In this document: positions 55,068 through 63,298 of the stretch, piece after piece
Position numbering within the stretch: position 1 is the stretch's first letter
How the letters are laid out: every line of letters starts with the position of its first letter
Assembly: GCF_036013745.1 (NCBI RefSeq)
Contig: NZ_CP107880.1
Location: forward strand, 2,914,001 to 2,978,000
DNA: 64,000 bases
Origin: Streptomyces sp. NBC_00483
GTDB taxonomy: Bacteria > Actinomycetota > Actinomycetes > Streptomycetales > Streptomycetaceae
Direction: 5' to 3'
The notes under the pieces: model-generated
What the model was told of the DNA's origin: nothing
Database searches by the model: none
What the model saw: only the letters and a program-made list of their open reading frames with translations
Translations under genes and position numbers: made by a program

Positions 55068-56878
55068 TACGCGGCGAGTTCCGCGAGCAGCACGTCGATC
55101 CTGCGCGCGTGCTGCTCGGGCACCCGCCCGGTGTCGTCCACCTGCACCGCGCACGCGGTCGTCGCGTCGACGAGCCGCTCCAGCACGACGGTCACCTGCC
55201 GCGAGCCGTCCGAGTGCCGCGCGAGCACCGGCAGTTCGGCGGCGGCGAGGTCGACGGCGGCCCGCGCCTGCGCGAGCGTCCGGTACGCCTCGCGCCGCAG
55301 CGCCCACCGCCCGTGCCGGTCGACGCCCTCCGCTCCCCCGGCGCCCTTGGCTCCTTGCCCGGACTCGCTCAGCACATGCCGTACGTAGGCGTGGGCGGCG
55401 TCGTGCGCGACGTCGAGCCGCACCCGCACCCCGCCGCCGCGGTGCCCGCCCGGCAACGGCAGATGACCGGCGACCAGCACGATGGCGCAGGCGAGCAGCG
55501 TCTCGGTGATCCGGCCCCAGGACGCCTGCGGCTCCCCGCCCACCATCACCAGGGACAGTACGAGGACGGTGACGACGGCGGTCTGCGCGGCGAAGTGCCG
55601 GGTGGCGACGGGGATCAGCGCCCCGCAGGCGGCGACGAGCGCGACGAGCCCGAGGGGCTGCGGCAGCACGGCGGCGAGCCCCGCGAAGAGGACCGCGCCC
55701 GCGATGGTCCCGGCGGCCCGGCACAGCGCGCGCGAGGCGAGCGGCCCGAGGTCCGGCTTCACGAGAAAGACGGCGGTGGCGGGCAGCCAGTACCAGTGCA
55801 GCGGGTGCAGGGCCTGGGCGACGGCGGCGCTGGCGCCGAAGGAGAGCCCGACCCGGACGCCGTACTCGCGGCCTGCGGGACCGGCCACCCTGCGCAGCAC
55901 TCCGCGCACGGACGCGCGCCGCCGGCCCGACGGCAGATGGACAGCGGCCCCGTCGAAGGCCTCGGCGGCCCGCAGCAGCGCCTCGTCGAGGGCGCGAAGA
56001 CCCGCGCCGGCGCGGGCGGGAGCGGGCAGCGCGCCGGGCGCATCCCCGGTCCGCACGGCGGCGGCGAGCCGGCGCGGCCCCTCCCCGGCCCGCGCGGGCA
56101 CCGGCTCCCCGGTCCAGGCGAGCGCGGTGGCGGCCTCGGCGAGCGGGAGGGCGGCGGAGTACTGGCGGCGCAGGCGCCGGGTGGCCGCCGAGCGGCCGGG
56201 CCGCAGGGCGTCCTGCGCCTGGTCGAGGGCGGCGGTCAGCGCGACGCGCCGGGCCTGGGCCTCGGGTCCGCCGACGGCGTCGAGCAGCCGGGCCACGGCC
56301 TCGTACACGGAGGCGACGGCGGCACGCTCACCGTCGTAGAGGTAGCCGAGCCCCTTCGTACGTACGGGAGAGGGCAGCAGCAGTCGCAGCAGGATCAGCC
56401 ACGCGGCGCCCCCGGCGAACAGCAGCGCGCGCTGCCAGGCGGGCTCCGGAAGCGGCATCCCGGCGCCTATCGCGACGGTGACGAGGAACTGGGTCCCGGC
56501 GGAGGACGAGACGGGCCCGACGGCACTGAAGGCACCGCCCACGAGCCCGAGCACGGCGAAAAGGCAGGCGATGAGCGCTCCGGTCGGCAGCGCACCGCCG
56601 ATGAAACTGCCGACAGTCATCCCCAGAGCACCGGCCAGCGCGGGCCCGCCGAGCCGCGAGACGGCGGCGAGCCGCGGACCCGGCCGGTCGTTGACCCCGG
56701 CGAGCATCGCCCCGAGCGCGAGCAGCACCCCACTGGAAGGCCGCCCGGCGGCGACGGCGACGAGCAGCAGCGGCCCGCCGGCCAGGGCCCCGCGCACGAC
56801 GGCGGGCCAGGGCACGGGAGCGCGCTGGGCGCGCAGGGCGTGACTCAGCCAGGGCGGAAGCGAATGGGGGCGGCGCAT
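55067..56878 (-). CDS. FUSC-family membrane protein (aromatic acid exporter-like)
   Basis: 603-residue integral membrane protein with two hydrophobic blocks (about 20-180 and 320-470), each with several transmembrane segments, separated by a helical cytoplasmic domain. This is the layout of fusaric acid resistance/aromatic acid exporter proteins. Second-block motif VRVGLSFGASAAVAQALHPLHWYWLPATAVFLVKPDLGPLASRALCRAAGT. The start is ATG 56878; AGGAG is 13 nt away, so uncertain by a few codons. Confidence 0.88.
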   Translation of the reverse strand: MRRPHSLPPWLSHALRAQRAPVPWPAVVRGALAGGPLLLVAVAAGRPSSGVLLALGAMLAGVNDRPGPRLAAVSRLGGPALAGALGMTVGSFIGGALPTGALIACLFAVLGLVGGAFSAVGPVSSSAGTQFLVTVAIGAGMPLPEPAWQRALLFAGGAAWLILLRLLLPSPVRTKGLGYLYDGERAAVASVYEAVARLLDAVGGPEAQARRVALTAALDQAQDALRPGRSAATRRLRRQYSAALPLAEAATALAWTGEPVPARAGEGPRRLAAAVRTGDAPGALPAPARAGAGLRALDEALLRAAEAFDGAAVHLPSGRRRASVRGVLRRVAGPAGREYGVRVGLSFGASAAVAQALHPLHWYWLPATAVFLVKPDLGPLASRALCRAAGTIAGAVLFAGLAAVLPQPLGLVALVAACGALIPVATRHFAAQTAVVTVLVLSLVMVGGEPQASWGRITETLLACAIVLVAGHLPLPGGHRGGGVRVRLDVAHDAAHAYVRHVLSESGQGAKGAGGAEGVDRHGRWALRREAYRTLAQARAAVDLAAAELPVLARHSDGSRQVTVVLERLVDATTACAVQVDDTGRVPEQHARRIDVLLAELAA

Positions 56879-57008
56879 GACGGTGAGCAGACTCCTGTCG
56901 TACGAACACGGAGGGTGCCGGGCGCCGTCGGCCAGCCTGAACTGGTTTCTCAAGCGTAAGCGGAGTTGTTGGAGAGGAGGAAACAGCGAGGTTTCCGGAA
57001 TGTGACAC

Positions 57009-57554
57009 TTGACCGTGCCCACGCGACGTACTCCTGAGAACCATGGCGGCTGGCCGGATCTTCCCGGCGACACGGCCTTGACCATCCACGTCCCGGAGGC
57101 GGACGCCCTGGTCCGCACGCCGTCGAGGGCCCACGTCACGCTCCTCTACCCGTTCCTCCCGCTGGACCGGATCACGCCGGAGGCGGACGCCGACCTGCGC
57201 GCCCTGTTCGCGGCCACCCCACAGATCGCGCTCAGCTTCACCGCGGTACGCCGCTGGCCGGGCGTCCTCTACCTGCCACCGACACCTGACGACCCCCTCC
57301 GCACCGTGACGAAGGCGATACGCGAACGCTGGCCGGAGGCGGTGCCGTACCGGGGCATCTTCGGCGACGAGGGCCTGGACCCCCACCTCACGCTGGCGAG
57401 CGGCGCGGGCACGGACGACATCCCGGAGACGGAGTTCACGGCGGCGCTGCCGCTCCATGCGCGCGTGGAGTCGGTGAAGCTGATCGTGACGGAGGGGGCG
57501 GGTACGGGGTGGCGCGACCTCCGCACGTACGCGCTCGGCCTTCAGGCCTGCTGA
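57009..57554 (+). CDS. 2'-5' RNA ligase superfamily protein
   Basis: 181 residues with two HxT motifs, AHVTLLYPF (about 42-50) and DPHLTLAS (about 124-131), the paired catalytic histidine sites of 2H phosphoesterases (2'-5' RNA ligase/cyclic phosphodiesterase). The start is uncertain: TTG 57009 or GTG 57015, neither with a good ribosome binding site. Its last 13 nt overlap the convergent nucleotidyltransferase gene. Confidence 0.8.
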   Translation: MTVPTRRTPENHGGWPDLPGDTALTIHVPEADALVRTPSRAHVTLLYPFLPLDRITPEADADLRALFAATPQIALSFTAVRRWPGVLYLPPTPDDPLRTVTKAIRERWPEAVPYRGIFGDEGLDPHLTLASGAGTDDIPETEFTAALPLHARVESVKLIVTEGAGTGWRDLRTYALGLQAC

Positions 57555-58327
57555 GCCTCGGCGACGGCCCGCGCCATCAACTCCCGCGCCCGGTCCACGA
57601 GTTCTTCGAGGCCGAGCGCCGGGTCCCCGACCACCCGGTCGATCCCCCGCAGCCCGGCCCGCTCCAGCAGCCGCTTCTCGTTGGTCACCCACTCCCCGCG
57701 CGCGGCGAGCACCGCGTGCCCGGCCTGCATCGCGGCGCCGGCCACGGCCCCGAGAACCTCGGCGCGCGCGCCGAGGGGCACGCTGTTCCCCTTCGCGTAA
57801 TCGAGGGTGATCGAGGCGCGCCCCCACCACACCTCGGGGGCCGCCTTGCGCAGAGCGGCGGGGTACCCGTCGGGCCTGGGCATCTCGCCGCGCAGCACCC
57901 GGTTGACGGCGAGCTCGGCGACGACGAGATACGACGGAATCCCGGCGAGGTGGAACATCAACGGCTCCCAGTGGAACCGTCCGGCCTCGGCCTCGGCCAG
58001 CTCGTGCTCGACGCTGTCGAGATCCCGGTAGTGCACATCGACGCGCCGCCCGTCGACGCTGAGCCAGGCACCACCGTTGAAGACGCCCCCGCCCCAGCCA
58101 CCGATCTCGGAGACCTCCCCCTCCCACCCGACGTCCCGCAGGTGCCGGGGCTCGAACAGCCCCTCGCTCCCCCGGTAGTACACGGCGGTGTCCCAGTCGC
58201 TCGCGGCGGTGTGCGTCCCTTGCGCCCGCGACCCGCCCAGCGTCACGGCGTGCACCCCGGGCAGGGCGTCGAGCCGGTCTGCGAGGCGGTCGAGGAAGAC
58301 GTCATCGGTGACGGATTCGGCGGTCAT
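57542..58327 (-). CDS. Nucleotidyltransferase-domain protein
   Basis: 261 residues with the polymerase-beta-like motif VTLGGSRAQGTHTAASDWDTAVYYRG (the GSxxxG helix and first catalytic carboxylates, about 28-53) and VDGRRVDVHYRDLDSVEHE with a third Asp. A C-terminal helical part may be a partner domain like those of antibiotic or nucleotide transferases. The start is ATG 58327. The substrate cannot be predicted. Confidence 0.85.
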   Translation of the reverse strand: MTAESVTDDVFLDRLADRLDALPGVHAVTLGGSRAQGTHTAASDWDTAVYYRGSEGLFEPRHLRDVGWEGEVSEIGGWGGGVFNGGAWLSVDGRRVDVHYRDLDSVEHELAEAEAGRFHWEPLMFHLAGIPSYLVVAELAVNRVLRGEMPRPDGYPAALRKAAPEVWWGRASITLDYAKGNSVPLGARAEVLGAVAGAAMQAGHAVLAARGEWVTNEKRLLERAGLRGIDRVVGDPALGLEELVDRARELMARAVAEAQQA

Positions 58328-58359
58328 GCGGCCACGCTAAGCGAGCGAAGGCTCCGGCG

Positions 58360-59820
58360 TCAGGCCGCCAGTGCGGCCGACTCGGCCCGCTCCCGCCGGC
58401 ACACCACCCCGTACACCCCCGCCCCCACCGCCGTCCCGATGAACCACGAATACGCCGCCACCGAGTCGAAGTACGGGACAAGGGCGAGGACCACGGCCAG
58501 CGCCGCCGACGGGACGAACGCCGCCACGGCCTTCGGGTTCACCCCGTGCCGGTAGTAGTAGCGGGAGCCCGGCCGCGCGTCGAAGAGTGCCTCCGTGTCC
58601 ACCCGGCCCCGCTTCACCCAGAAGTAGTCGAGCATCAGGATGCCGAAGAGCGGGCCCAGGAACGCGCCGAGGCCGCCCAGGAAGTAGTTCACGACGTCCG
58701 GGTTCGAGTACAGGTTCCATGGCGTGACGAGGAGGGCCAGCACGGTCGAGATCGCGCCGCCCACCCTGAACGTGATCTTCTGCGGCCAGACGTTCGCCAA
58801 GTCGTAGGCCGGGGAGACGAAGTTGGCGACGATGTTCACGCCCATCGTGGCGATCGCGAAGGTCAGGGCGCCGAAGACCAGCACCCAGGTGTTGCCGATC
58901 CTCGCCACCAGCATCGCGGGGTCGGTGATCGCCTCGCCGAAGACCTCCACGCTGCCCGCCGTCACGACAACGGACAGCACGACAAAGGCAGTTGAGTTGA
59001 CCGGCAGGCCCCAGAAGTTGCCGCGCCGCACGGTCCGGTAGTCCGGCGCGAAGCGGGAGAAGTCGCAGAAGTTGAGCATCAGGGTGCCGTACGTGGCGAG
59101 GATCAGGCCGATCGCGCCGAACCACTGGCGGAATTGTTCGCCCGTGGAGACCGGGTGCGGTGTCGACGTCAGCGAGATCGTCCAGCCCGCCTTCGCCCAG
59201 ATCCAGATCGCGAGGGCGAGCATCACCACCCAGATCGCGGGTCCGCAGAAGTCCTGGAACTTGCGGACCGACTCCATGCCGCGCGTGATGATCAGGGACT
59301 GAATCAGCCACAGGGTGAGGAAGGAGGCCCAGCCCAGCGCGTGCAGGCCGAGGAACGAGTGTTCCGTCCATGACTTCGTGCCGGGGAACGCCGCCAGCAC
59401 CATCACGTTCACCGCCACCGAGGCCAGGTACGTCTGGATTCCGTACCACATGATGGCGATCACGGCCCGGACGAGCGCCGGGATGTTCGCTCCCCAGACG
59501 CCGAAGCTGATCCGACTGACGACCGGGAACGGGACGCCGTGGCGCTGGCCGATGCGGCCCATCGCGTTGCAGCCGATGTAGATCAGGACGAAGCCGATGA
59601 GCAGTGCGGTGAAGACCTGCCAGGCGTTGAGGCCGAGCACCAACAGGCCTGCCGCGAACGTGTAGTTGCCGAGGTTGTGGACGTCGGACATCCACAGGGC
59701 GAAGAGGTCGTAGACCTTCCACTTGCGCTCGCGGGCCGGCGCCAGGTCCTCGTTGGTCAGGCGCGGATCGGGCGGCACGTGGGTGATGGACTGGGAATGC
59801 ACTGGCTCGGCCACGGACAT
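58360..59820 (-). CDS. NCS1-family nucleobase:cation symporter
   Basis: 486 residues with 12 predicted transmembrane helices. The N-terminal LTNEDLAPARERKWKVYDLFALWMSDVHN... and central ...LMLNFCDFSRFAP are NCS1 hallmarks (cytosine/uracil/allantoin/hydantoin transport). The start is ATG 59820 with GGAGGAG 4 nt upstream. Divergent from a GntR/FCD regulator, with a palindromic operator between them, so expression is probably repressed by that regulator and induced by substrate. Confidence 0.92.
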   Translation of the reverse strand: MSVAEPVHSQSITHVPPDPRLTNEDLAPARERKWKVYDLFALWMSDVHNLGNYTFAAGLLVLGLNAWQVFTALLIGFVLIYIGCNAMGRIGQRHGVPFPVVSRISFGVWGANIPALVRAVIAIMWYGIQTYLASVAVNVMVLAAFPGTKSWTEHSFLGLHALGWASFLTLWLIQSLIITRGMESVRKFQDFCGPAIWVVMLALAIWIWAKAGWTISLTSTPHPVSTGEQFRQWFGAIGLILATYGTLMLNFCDFSRFAPDYRTVRRGNFWGLPVNSTAFVVLSVVVTAGSVEVFGEAITDPAMLVARIGNTWVLVFGALTFAIATMGVNIVANFVSPAYDLANVWPQKITFRVGGAISTVLALLVTPWNLYSNPDVVNYFLGGLGAFLGPLFGILMLDYFWVKRGRVDTEALFDARPGSRYYYRHGVNPKAVAAFVPSAALAVVLALVPYFDSVAAYSWFIGTAVGAGVYGVVCRRERAESAALAA

Positions 59821-59842
59821 GGCGCTCCTCCGACAAGAAGGT

Positions 59843-59854
59843 TTGGTATACCAA
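59843..59854. promoter_or_regulatory. Perfect palindrome TTGGTATACCAA, probable GntR operator
   Basis: A 12-bp perfect inverted repeat in the 146-nt gap between the NCS1 permease and the GntR/FCD regulator. It fits the T-N-G/TATAC half-site pattern of FadR-type GntR proteins and overlaps the likely -10 of the permease. Confidence 0.65.
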
Positions 59855-59966
59855 TACCGCGCGATGGTCCCGCTGCCGACACCGCCCGGCCATGTCCGCG
59901 CGGTTACATCTCCGTAAATCCACCCCGCTTCCCCTGCCCCTCGGGGACATCGACGAAGATGGACCC

Positions 59967-60632
59967 ATGACGACGGCAGGATCGGTGGAGCCCCTGGGCG
60001 CGGTGCGCGAGCGCGTGCTCACGGCCTTGCGCGAGGACATCATCGGCGGGCACCGGCGGCCCGGCGACCGGCTCGTCGAGCGGGAGCTCGCCGAGCGCTT
60101 CGGGGTGTCCCGGGTCCCCGTCCGCGAGGCGATCCGGGCGCTGCTCGCCGAGGGCTTCGTGACGTACGAGACGCCCCGCAGGGCCGTCGTGCGTACCCTG
60201 ACCCGCACCGATGTCACCGAACTGTACGAGCTGCGCGAGGCCTTGGAGGTCTACGCCGCCGGGCTCGCGGCCGAGCGGGCCACCCCGGACGACCTCAAGG
60301 AGCTGGAAGGGCTGCTCGAACGGGCCACGCGTGCCACGCGCGAGGGCGACGCCGAGACCAACACGGACGTCAACTCCCGTTTCCACGACCGGCTGTTGGA
60401 GATGGCCCGCAACGAGCTCATCGTGTCCGTGATGCAGCCCGTCGGCGGGCGGCTGCGCTGGCTCACGCGGCGCGCCGAGGAATGGTCCCAACAGCTCGTC
60501 GAGCACCGGGAGTTGTACGAGGCGATGGCCGGCGGCGACGCCGAGCGGGCGCGGGCGGTCGCCCTCACGCACGTCCGCACCAACTACCACTTCACCGTGC
60601 GTCATCTCTTCGACGACGACCCCACCGCGTAG
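59967..60632 (+). CDS. GntR-family regulator, FadR/FCD type
   Basis: 221 residues: N-terminal winged helix (about 10-75, VRERVLTALREDIIGGHRRPGDRLVERELAERFGVSRVPVREA) and a C-terminal FCD ligand domain (about 85-215; LYELREALEVYAAGLAA, FHDRLLEMARNELIV, HRELYEAMAGGDAERARAVALTHV). The three His/Asp of the metal-type FCD pocket are present. Probably controls the divergent NCS1 permease. The start is ATG 59967, preceded by GAAGAT at 6 nt and no Shine-Dalgarno. Confidence 0.9.
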   Translation: MTTAGSVEPLGAVRERVLTALREDIIGGHRRPGDRLVERELAERFGVSRVPVREAIRALLAEGFVTYETPRRAVVRTLTRTDVTELYELREALEVYAAGLAAERATPDDLKELEGLLERATRATREGDAETNTDVNSRFHDRLLEMARNELIVSVMQPVGGRLRWLTRRAEEWSQQLVEHRELYEAMAGGDAERARAVALTHVRTNYHFTVRHLFDDDPTA

Positions 60633-60652
60633 CAGCAGGAGTACTCGAGCCC

Positions 60653-61066
60653 GTGCGCACCACCACCCTCATCGGCGCCGCCCGCACCCGCCCCTGCACC
60701 CTCGTCGTGTGCCGGGGCTGCTGCTGCGGCGACGCCCGCAAGTACCCCGGCTACGACCACGACTGGCAGCTGGAGCGCTGGCAGGCGGCGGCGCGGACCT
60801 CGCAGGGGCGGTTCGCCGTGCGGGTCGTCGACTGCCTGGGGCCGTGCGACCAGGCGAACGTCGTCGTCCTCCAGCCCTCCGCCCAGGGCCGCGCCCGTGG
60901 CGGGAAGGCCACGTGGATCGGCTGGTCCATGGGCGACGACGCGACCGACGAGGTCCTGGCGTGGGCGGAGGCCGGCGGGCCGGGTCTCGCGCCCGCCCCG
61001 ATCGCCCTGGAGCTGCAGTTCATCGAGGCGCAGGGCGAGCGCGTCAGGCGGCGCCGCTCCCGCTGA
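60653..61066 (+). CDS. (2Fe-2S) ferredoxin-like protein
   Basis: 137 residues. Thioredoxin-like 2Fe-2S domain: VVCRGCCCGDARKYPG (C21 and following Cys) and RVVDCLGPCDQANVVVL (two more Cys), the pattern of Complex-I-24kDa-type ferredoxin domains. A function in electron transfer or as a metal chaperone is inferred. The start is GTG 60653 (AGGAG about 11 nt upstream). Its end overlaps the convergent pip gene by 23 nt. Confidence 0.78.
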   Translation: MRTTTLIGAARTRPCTLVVCRGCCCGDARKYPGYDHDWQLERWQAAARTSQGRFAVRVVDCLGPCDQANVVVLQPSAQGRARGGKATWIGWSMGDDATDEVLAWAEAGGPGLAPAPIALELQFIEAQGERVRRRRSR

Positions 61067-62045
61067 GCCTGTCCGGCCCGGCGAACCGGTCGCCCGGCCC
61101 GCCGAACCTGTCCAGGGCCGCGACCAGTTCATCGGTGATGCCGGGCGCGCCCGCGTTGTGCCCCACGTCGTCCACGACGATCAGCTCGGCGTCCGGCCAG
61201 GCCTGCGCGAGCCGCCACGGGATGCCGAGCAGATTGCCCAGGTCCACCTTCCCCTGCACCACCACCGCCGGAACCCCCTTGAGCAGCGGCAGGTCGCGCA
61301 GCACCGTGTCGGGCCCGTCCAGGAAGTGGTTGCGGGAGAAGTAGTGCGTGACGGTACGCGCGAAGCCGTACCGGAAGTCCGGGTCCTGGTAGCGGGGCAC
61401 GGAGCGCGGCGGCTGCGAGACGCACGCCGTCTCCCAGTCGGTCCAGGCGAGCGCCGCCCGCTCGCGCACGGCCGGGTCGGGCGACTCCAGGAGCCGGTTG
61501 TACGCGGCAGCGAGGTCACCGTCCCGCTCCCCCTCGGGCAGCCCGTCGAGGAACGCGGCGAACGCCTCCGGGAACACCGCGCCGAGCCCCCGCGTCAACA
61601 AGTCGACTTCTTCCTGGCTGCCCGTCGCCAGGCCCGTCAGAACGAGTCCGGAGATGGCGTCCCGGTGCGTCTGCGCGTACCGCAGGGCCAGGACGGACCC
61701 GAAGGACACGCCCCACACCAGCCAGCGCTCGATGCCGAGGTGGGCGCGGAGCAGTTCCAGGTCGGCGATCAGCTTCGGCAGCGTATTGACGCGCATGTCG
61801 GTGTCGTACGCACTCGCCGGCGGTGTGGAGCGGCCCGCGCCGCGCTGGTCGAGCAGCACGATCCGGTAGCGCTCCGGGTCGAACAGGCGCCGGGTGAAGG
61901 GCGCGGCCCCGGACCCGGGCCCGCCGTGCAGCACGACGGCGGGCCTGCCCCGCGGATTGCCACAGGTCTCCCAGTGGATCCGATTGCCGTCACCCACGTC
62001 CAACAGGCCCTGGGCATAGGGTTCGAGCGGCGGATACAGAGGCAT
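61044..62045 (-). CDS. pip: Prolyl aminopeptidase
   Basis: Releases N-terminal proline from peptides (serine peptidase family S33). 333 residues; alpha/beta-hydrolase with oxyanion motif LHGGPGSG, nucleophile elbow GVSFGSVLA (Ser) and VVDDVGHNAG (catalytic His), plus the cap-domain region rich in Trp and Tyr. The start is ATG 62045; TAGGTT lies 6 nt upstream, so it may be leaderless. Confidence 0.92.
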   Translation of the reverse strand: MPLYPPLEPYAQGLLDVGDGNRIHWETCGNPRGRPAVVLHGGPGSGAAPFTRRLFDPERYRIVLLDQRGAGRSTPPASAYDTDMRVNTLPKLIADLELLRAHLGIERWLVWGVSFGSVLALRYAQTHRDAISGLVLTGLATGSQEEVDLLTRGLGAVFPEAFAAFLDGLPEGERDGDLAAAYNRLLESPDPAVRERAALAWTDWETACVSQPPRSVPRYQDPDFRYGFARTVTHYFSRNHFLDGPDTVLRDLPLLKGVPAVVVQGKVDLGNLLGIPWRLAQAWPDAELIVVDDVGHNAGAPGITDELVAALDRFGGPGDRFAGPDRLSGSGAA

Positions 62046-62086
62046 CCGGCGAACCTACTACCCGTCCGCCGCGCACCGCCTCCGAG

Positions 62087-63289
62087 TCAATGGACCTTGA
62101 TGCTGCGCATCCGCCCGTACGCGTACACACAGCCGGCGAGTGCCAGGTCGGACAGCAGCATGAAGCCGATGGAGTACGAGTTCTGCGCGCTGTAGATCGC
62201 GCCCATGACCAGCGGCGGGACGAAGCCGCCGAGGCCGCCGATGGCGCCGACGATACCGGTGACCGAGCCGACCTGGGACGGTGGGGTGACCTGTGCGACC
62301 AGGGCGAAGACGGCGCCGCTCGCGGTGCCGAGGCCCGCGCCCATGACGAGCATGTCGAGCGTGCCGCCCGGGGCCAGATGCGGGTTGAAGGCCTGCACGA
62401 TGGCGAAGATCGCGACGACGGCGAGCGCCCAGGCGGTGACGACCGCCGGGTGGACCCGGTCGGAGAGCCAGCCGCCGATCGGCCGGAAGATGACGGTGAC
62501 GAGGGCGAACCCGGCGGCCTTGGTGCCCGCGTCGACGGGGTCGAGGTCGTACCAGGTCTTCAGGTACGTGGGCAGATACGTGCCGTACGCGACGATGCCG
62601 CCGAAGCCGATCGCGTAGAGCGCCGACAGCTCCCAGGTCACCTTCAGCTTCCCGGCCTCGCCGAGGCGCTGGCCGAGCGAGGTCGTCGGGATGGTGCGGC
62701 CGGGGTGGTCGCTGATGAGGAACCAGGCGATCACCACGAACGCGGCGAGCGCGATCGCGACGACGTAGAACGGCAGGTTCTCGCCGTGCTTGGCGATGCG
62801 GGGCGTGAGGTAGCCGGACAGCGCCGTGCCGCCCATGCCCATGCCGAAGATGCCGACCGCAGCGCCGCGCTTGGCGGGCGGGAACCAGGAGTTCACCAGC
62901 GGGACCCCGATGGCGAACGTGGTGCCGCCGAGGCCCAGCAGGAAGCCGACGAGGATCATGGCCAGGTACGAGTCCCTGGCCACCGTCACAAGCAGCACGG
63001 GGATGATCGTCGCCGCTGTGACCAGCGGGAACATCAACTTGGCGCCGAACTTGTCGGTCAGGGCGCCGACCGGGATCCGGCCCAGCGAGCCGACGATCAC
63101 CGGCACCGCGACCAGGAAGGACTGCTCGAACGAGCTGAGCCCCAGGGACTCGCCGAAGGCACTGCCGAGCGGGGCGATGAGGTTCCACGCCCAGAACGTG
63201 AGCGCGAAACCCACGGTCGCCACGATGAGGTTGCGGTAGGCCGCCGCGGGCGGCTTGGACGTCGTCTCCTGCGCTGTCTGTGCTGCCAC
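62087..63289 (-). CDS. NarK/NasA-type nitrate/nitrite transporter (MFS)
   Basis: 400 residues with 12 predicted transmembrane helices. Family motifs: LGRIPVGALTDKFGAKLMFPL (MFS loop 2/3) and the nitrate signature region GLGGTTFAIGVPLVNSWFPPAKRGAAVGIFGMGMGG. Probably imports nitrate or exchanges it with nitrite. The start is GTG 63289; TAGCGT lies 6 nt upstream and no Shine-Dalgarno is present, again suggesting leaderless expression. Confidence 0.9.
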   Translation of the reverse strand: MAAQTAQETTSKPPAAAYRNLIVATVGFALTFWAWNLIAPLGSAFGESLGLSSFEQSFLVAVPVIVGSLGRIPVGALTDKFGAKLMFPLVTAATIIPVLLVTVARDSYLAMILVGFLLGLGGTTFAIGVPLVNSWFPPAKRGAAVGIFGMGMGGTALSGYLTPRIAKHGENLPFYVVAIALAAFVVIAWFLISDHPGRTIPTTSLGQRLGEAGKLKVTWELSALYAIGFGGIVAYGTYLPTYLKTWYDLDPVDAGTKAAGFALVTVIFRPIGGWLSDRVHPAVVTAWALAVVAIFAIVQAFNPHLAPGGTLDMLVMGAGLGTASGAVFALVAQVTPPSQVGSVTGIVGAIGGLGGFVPPLVMGAIYSAQNSYSIGFMLLSDLALAGCVYAYGRMRSIKVH

Positions 63290-63298
63290 ACGGCCACG

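Noticed and set aside
54785..56959. Long plus-strand open frame opposite the FUSC gene
   Set aside because: The FUSC protein has clear membrane topology; the opposite frame is Gly/Arg/Pro-rich with no domains.
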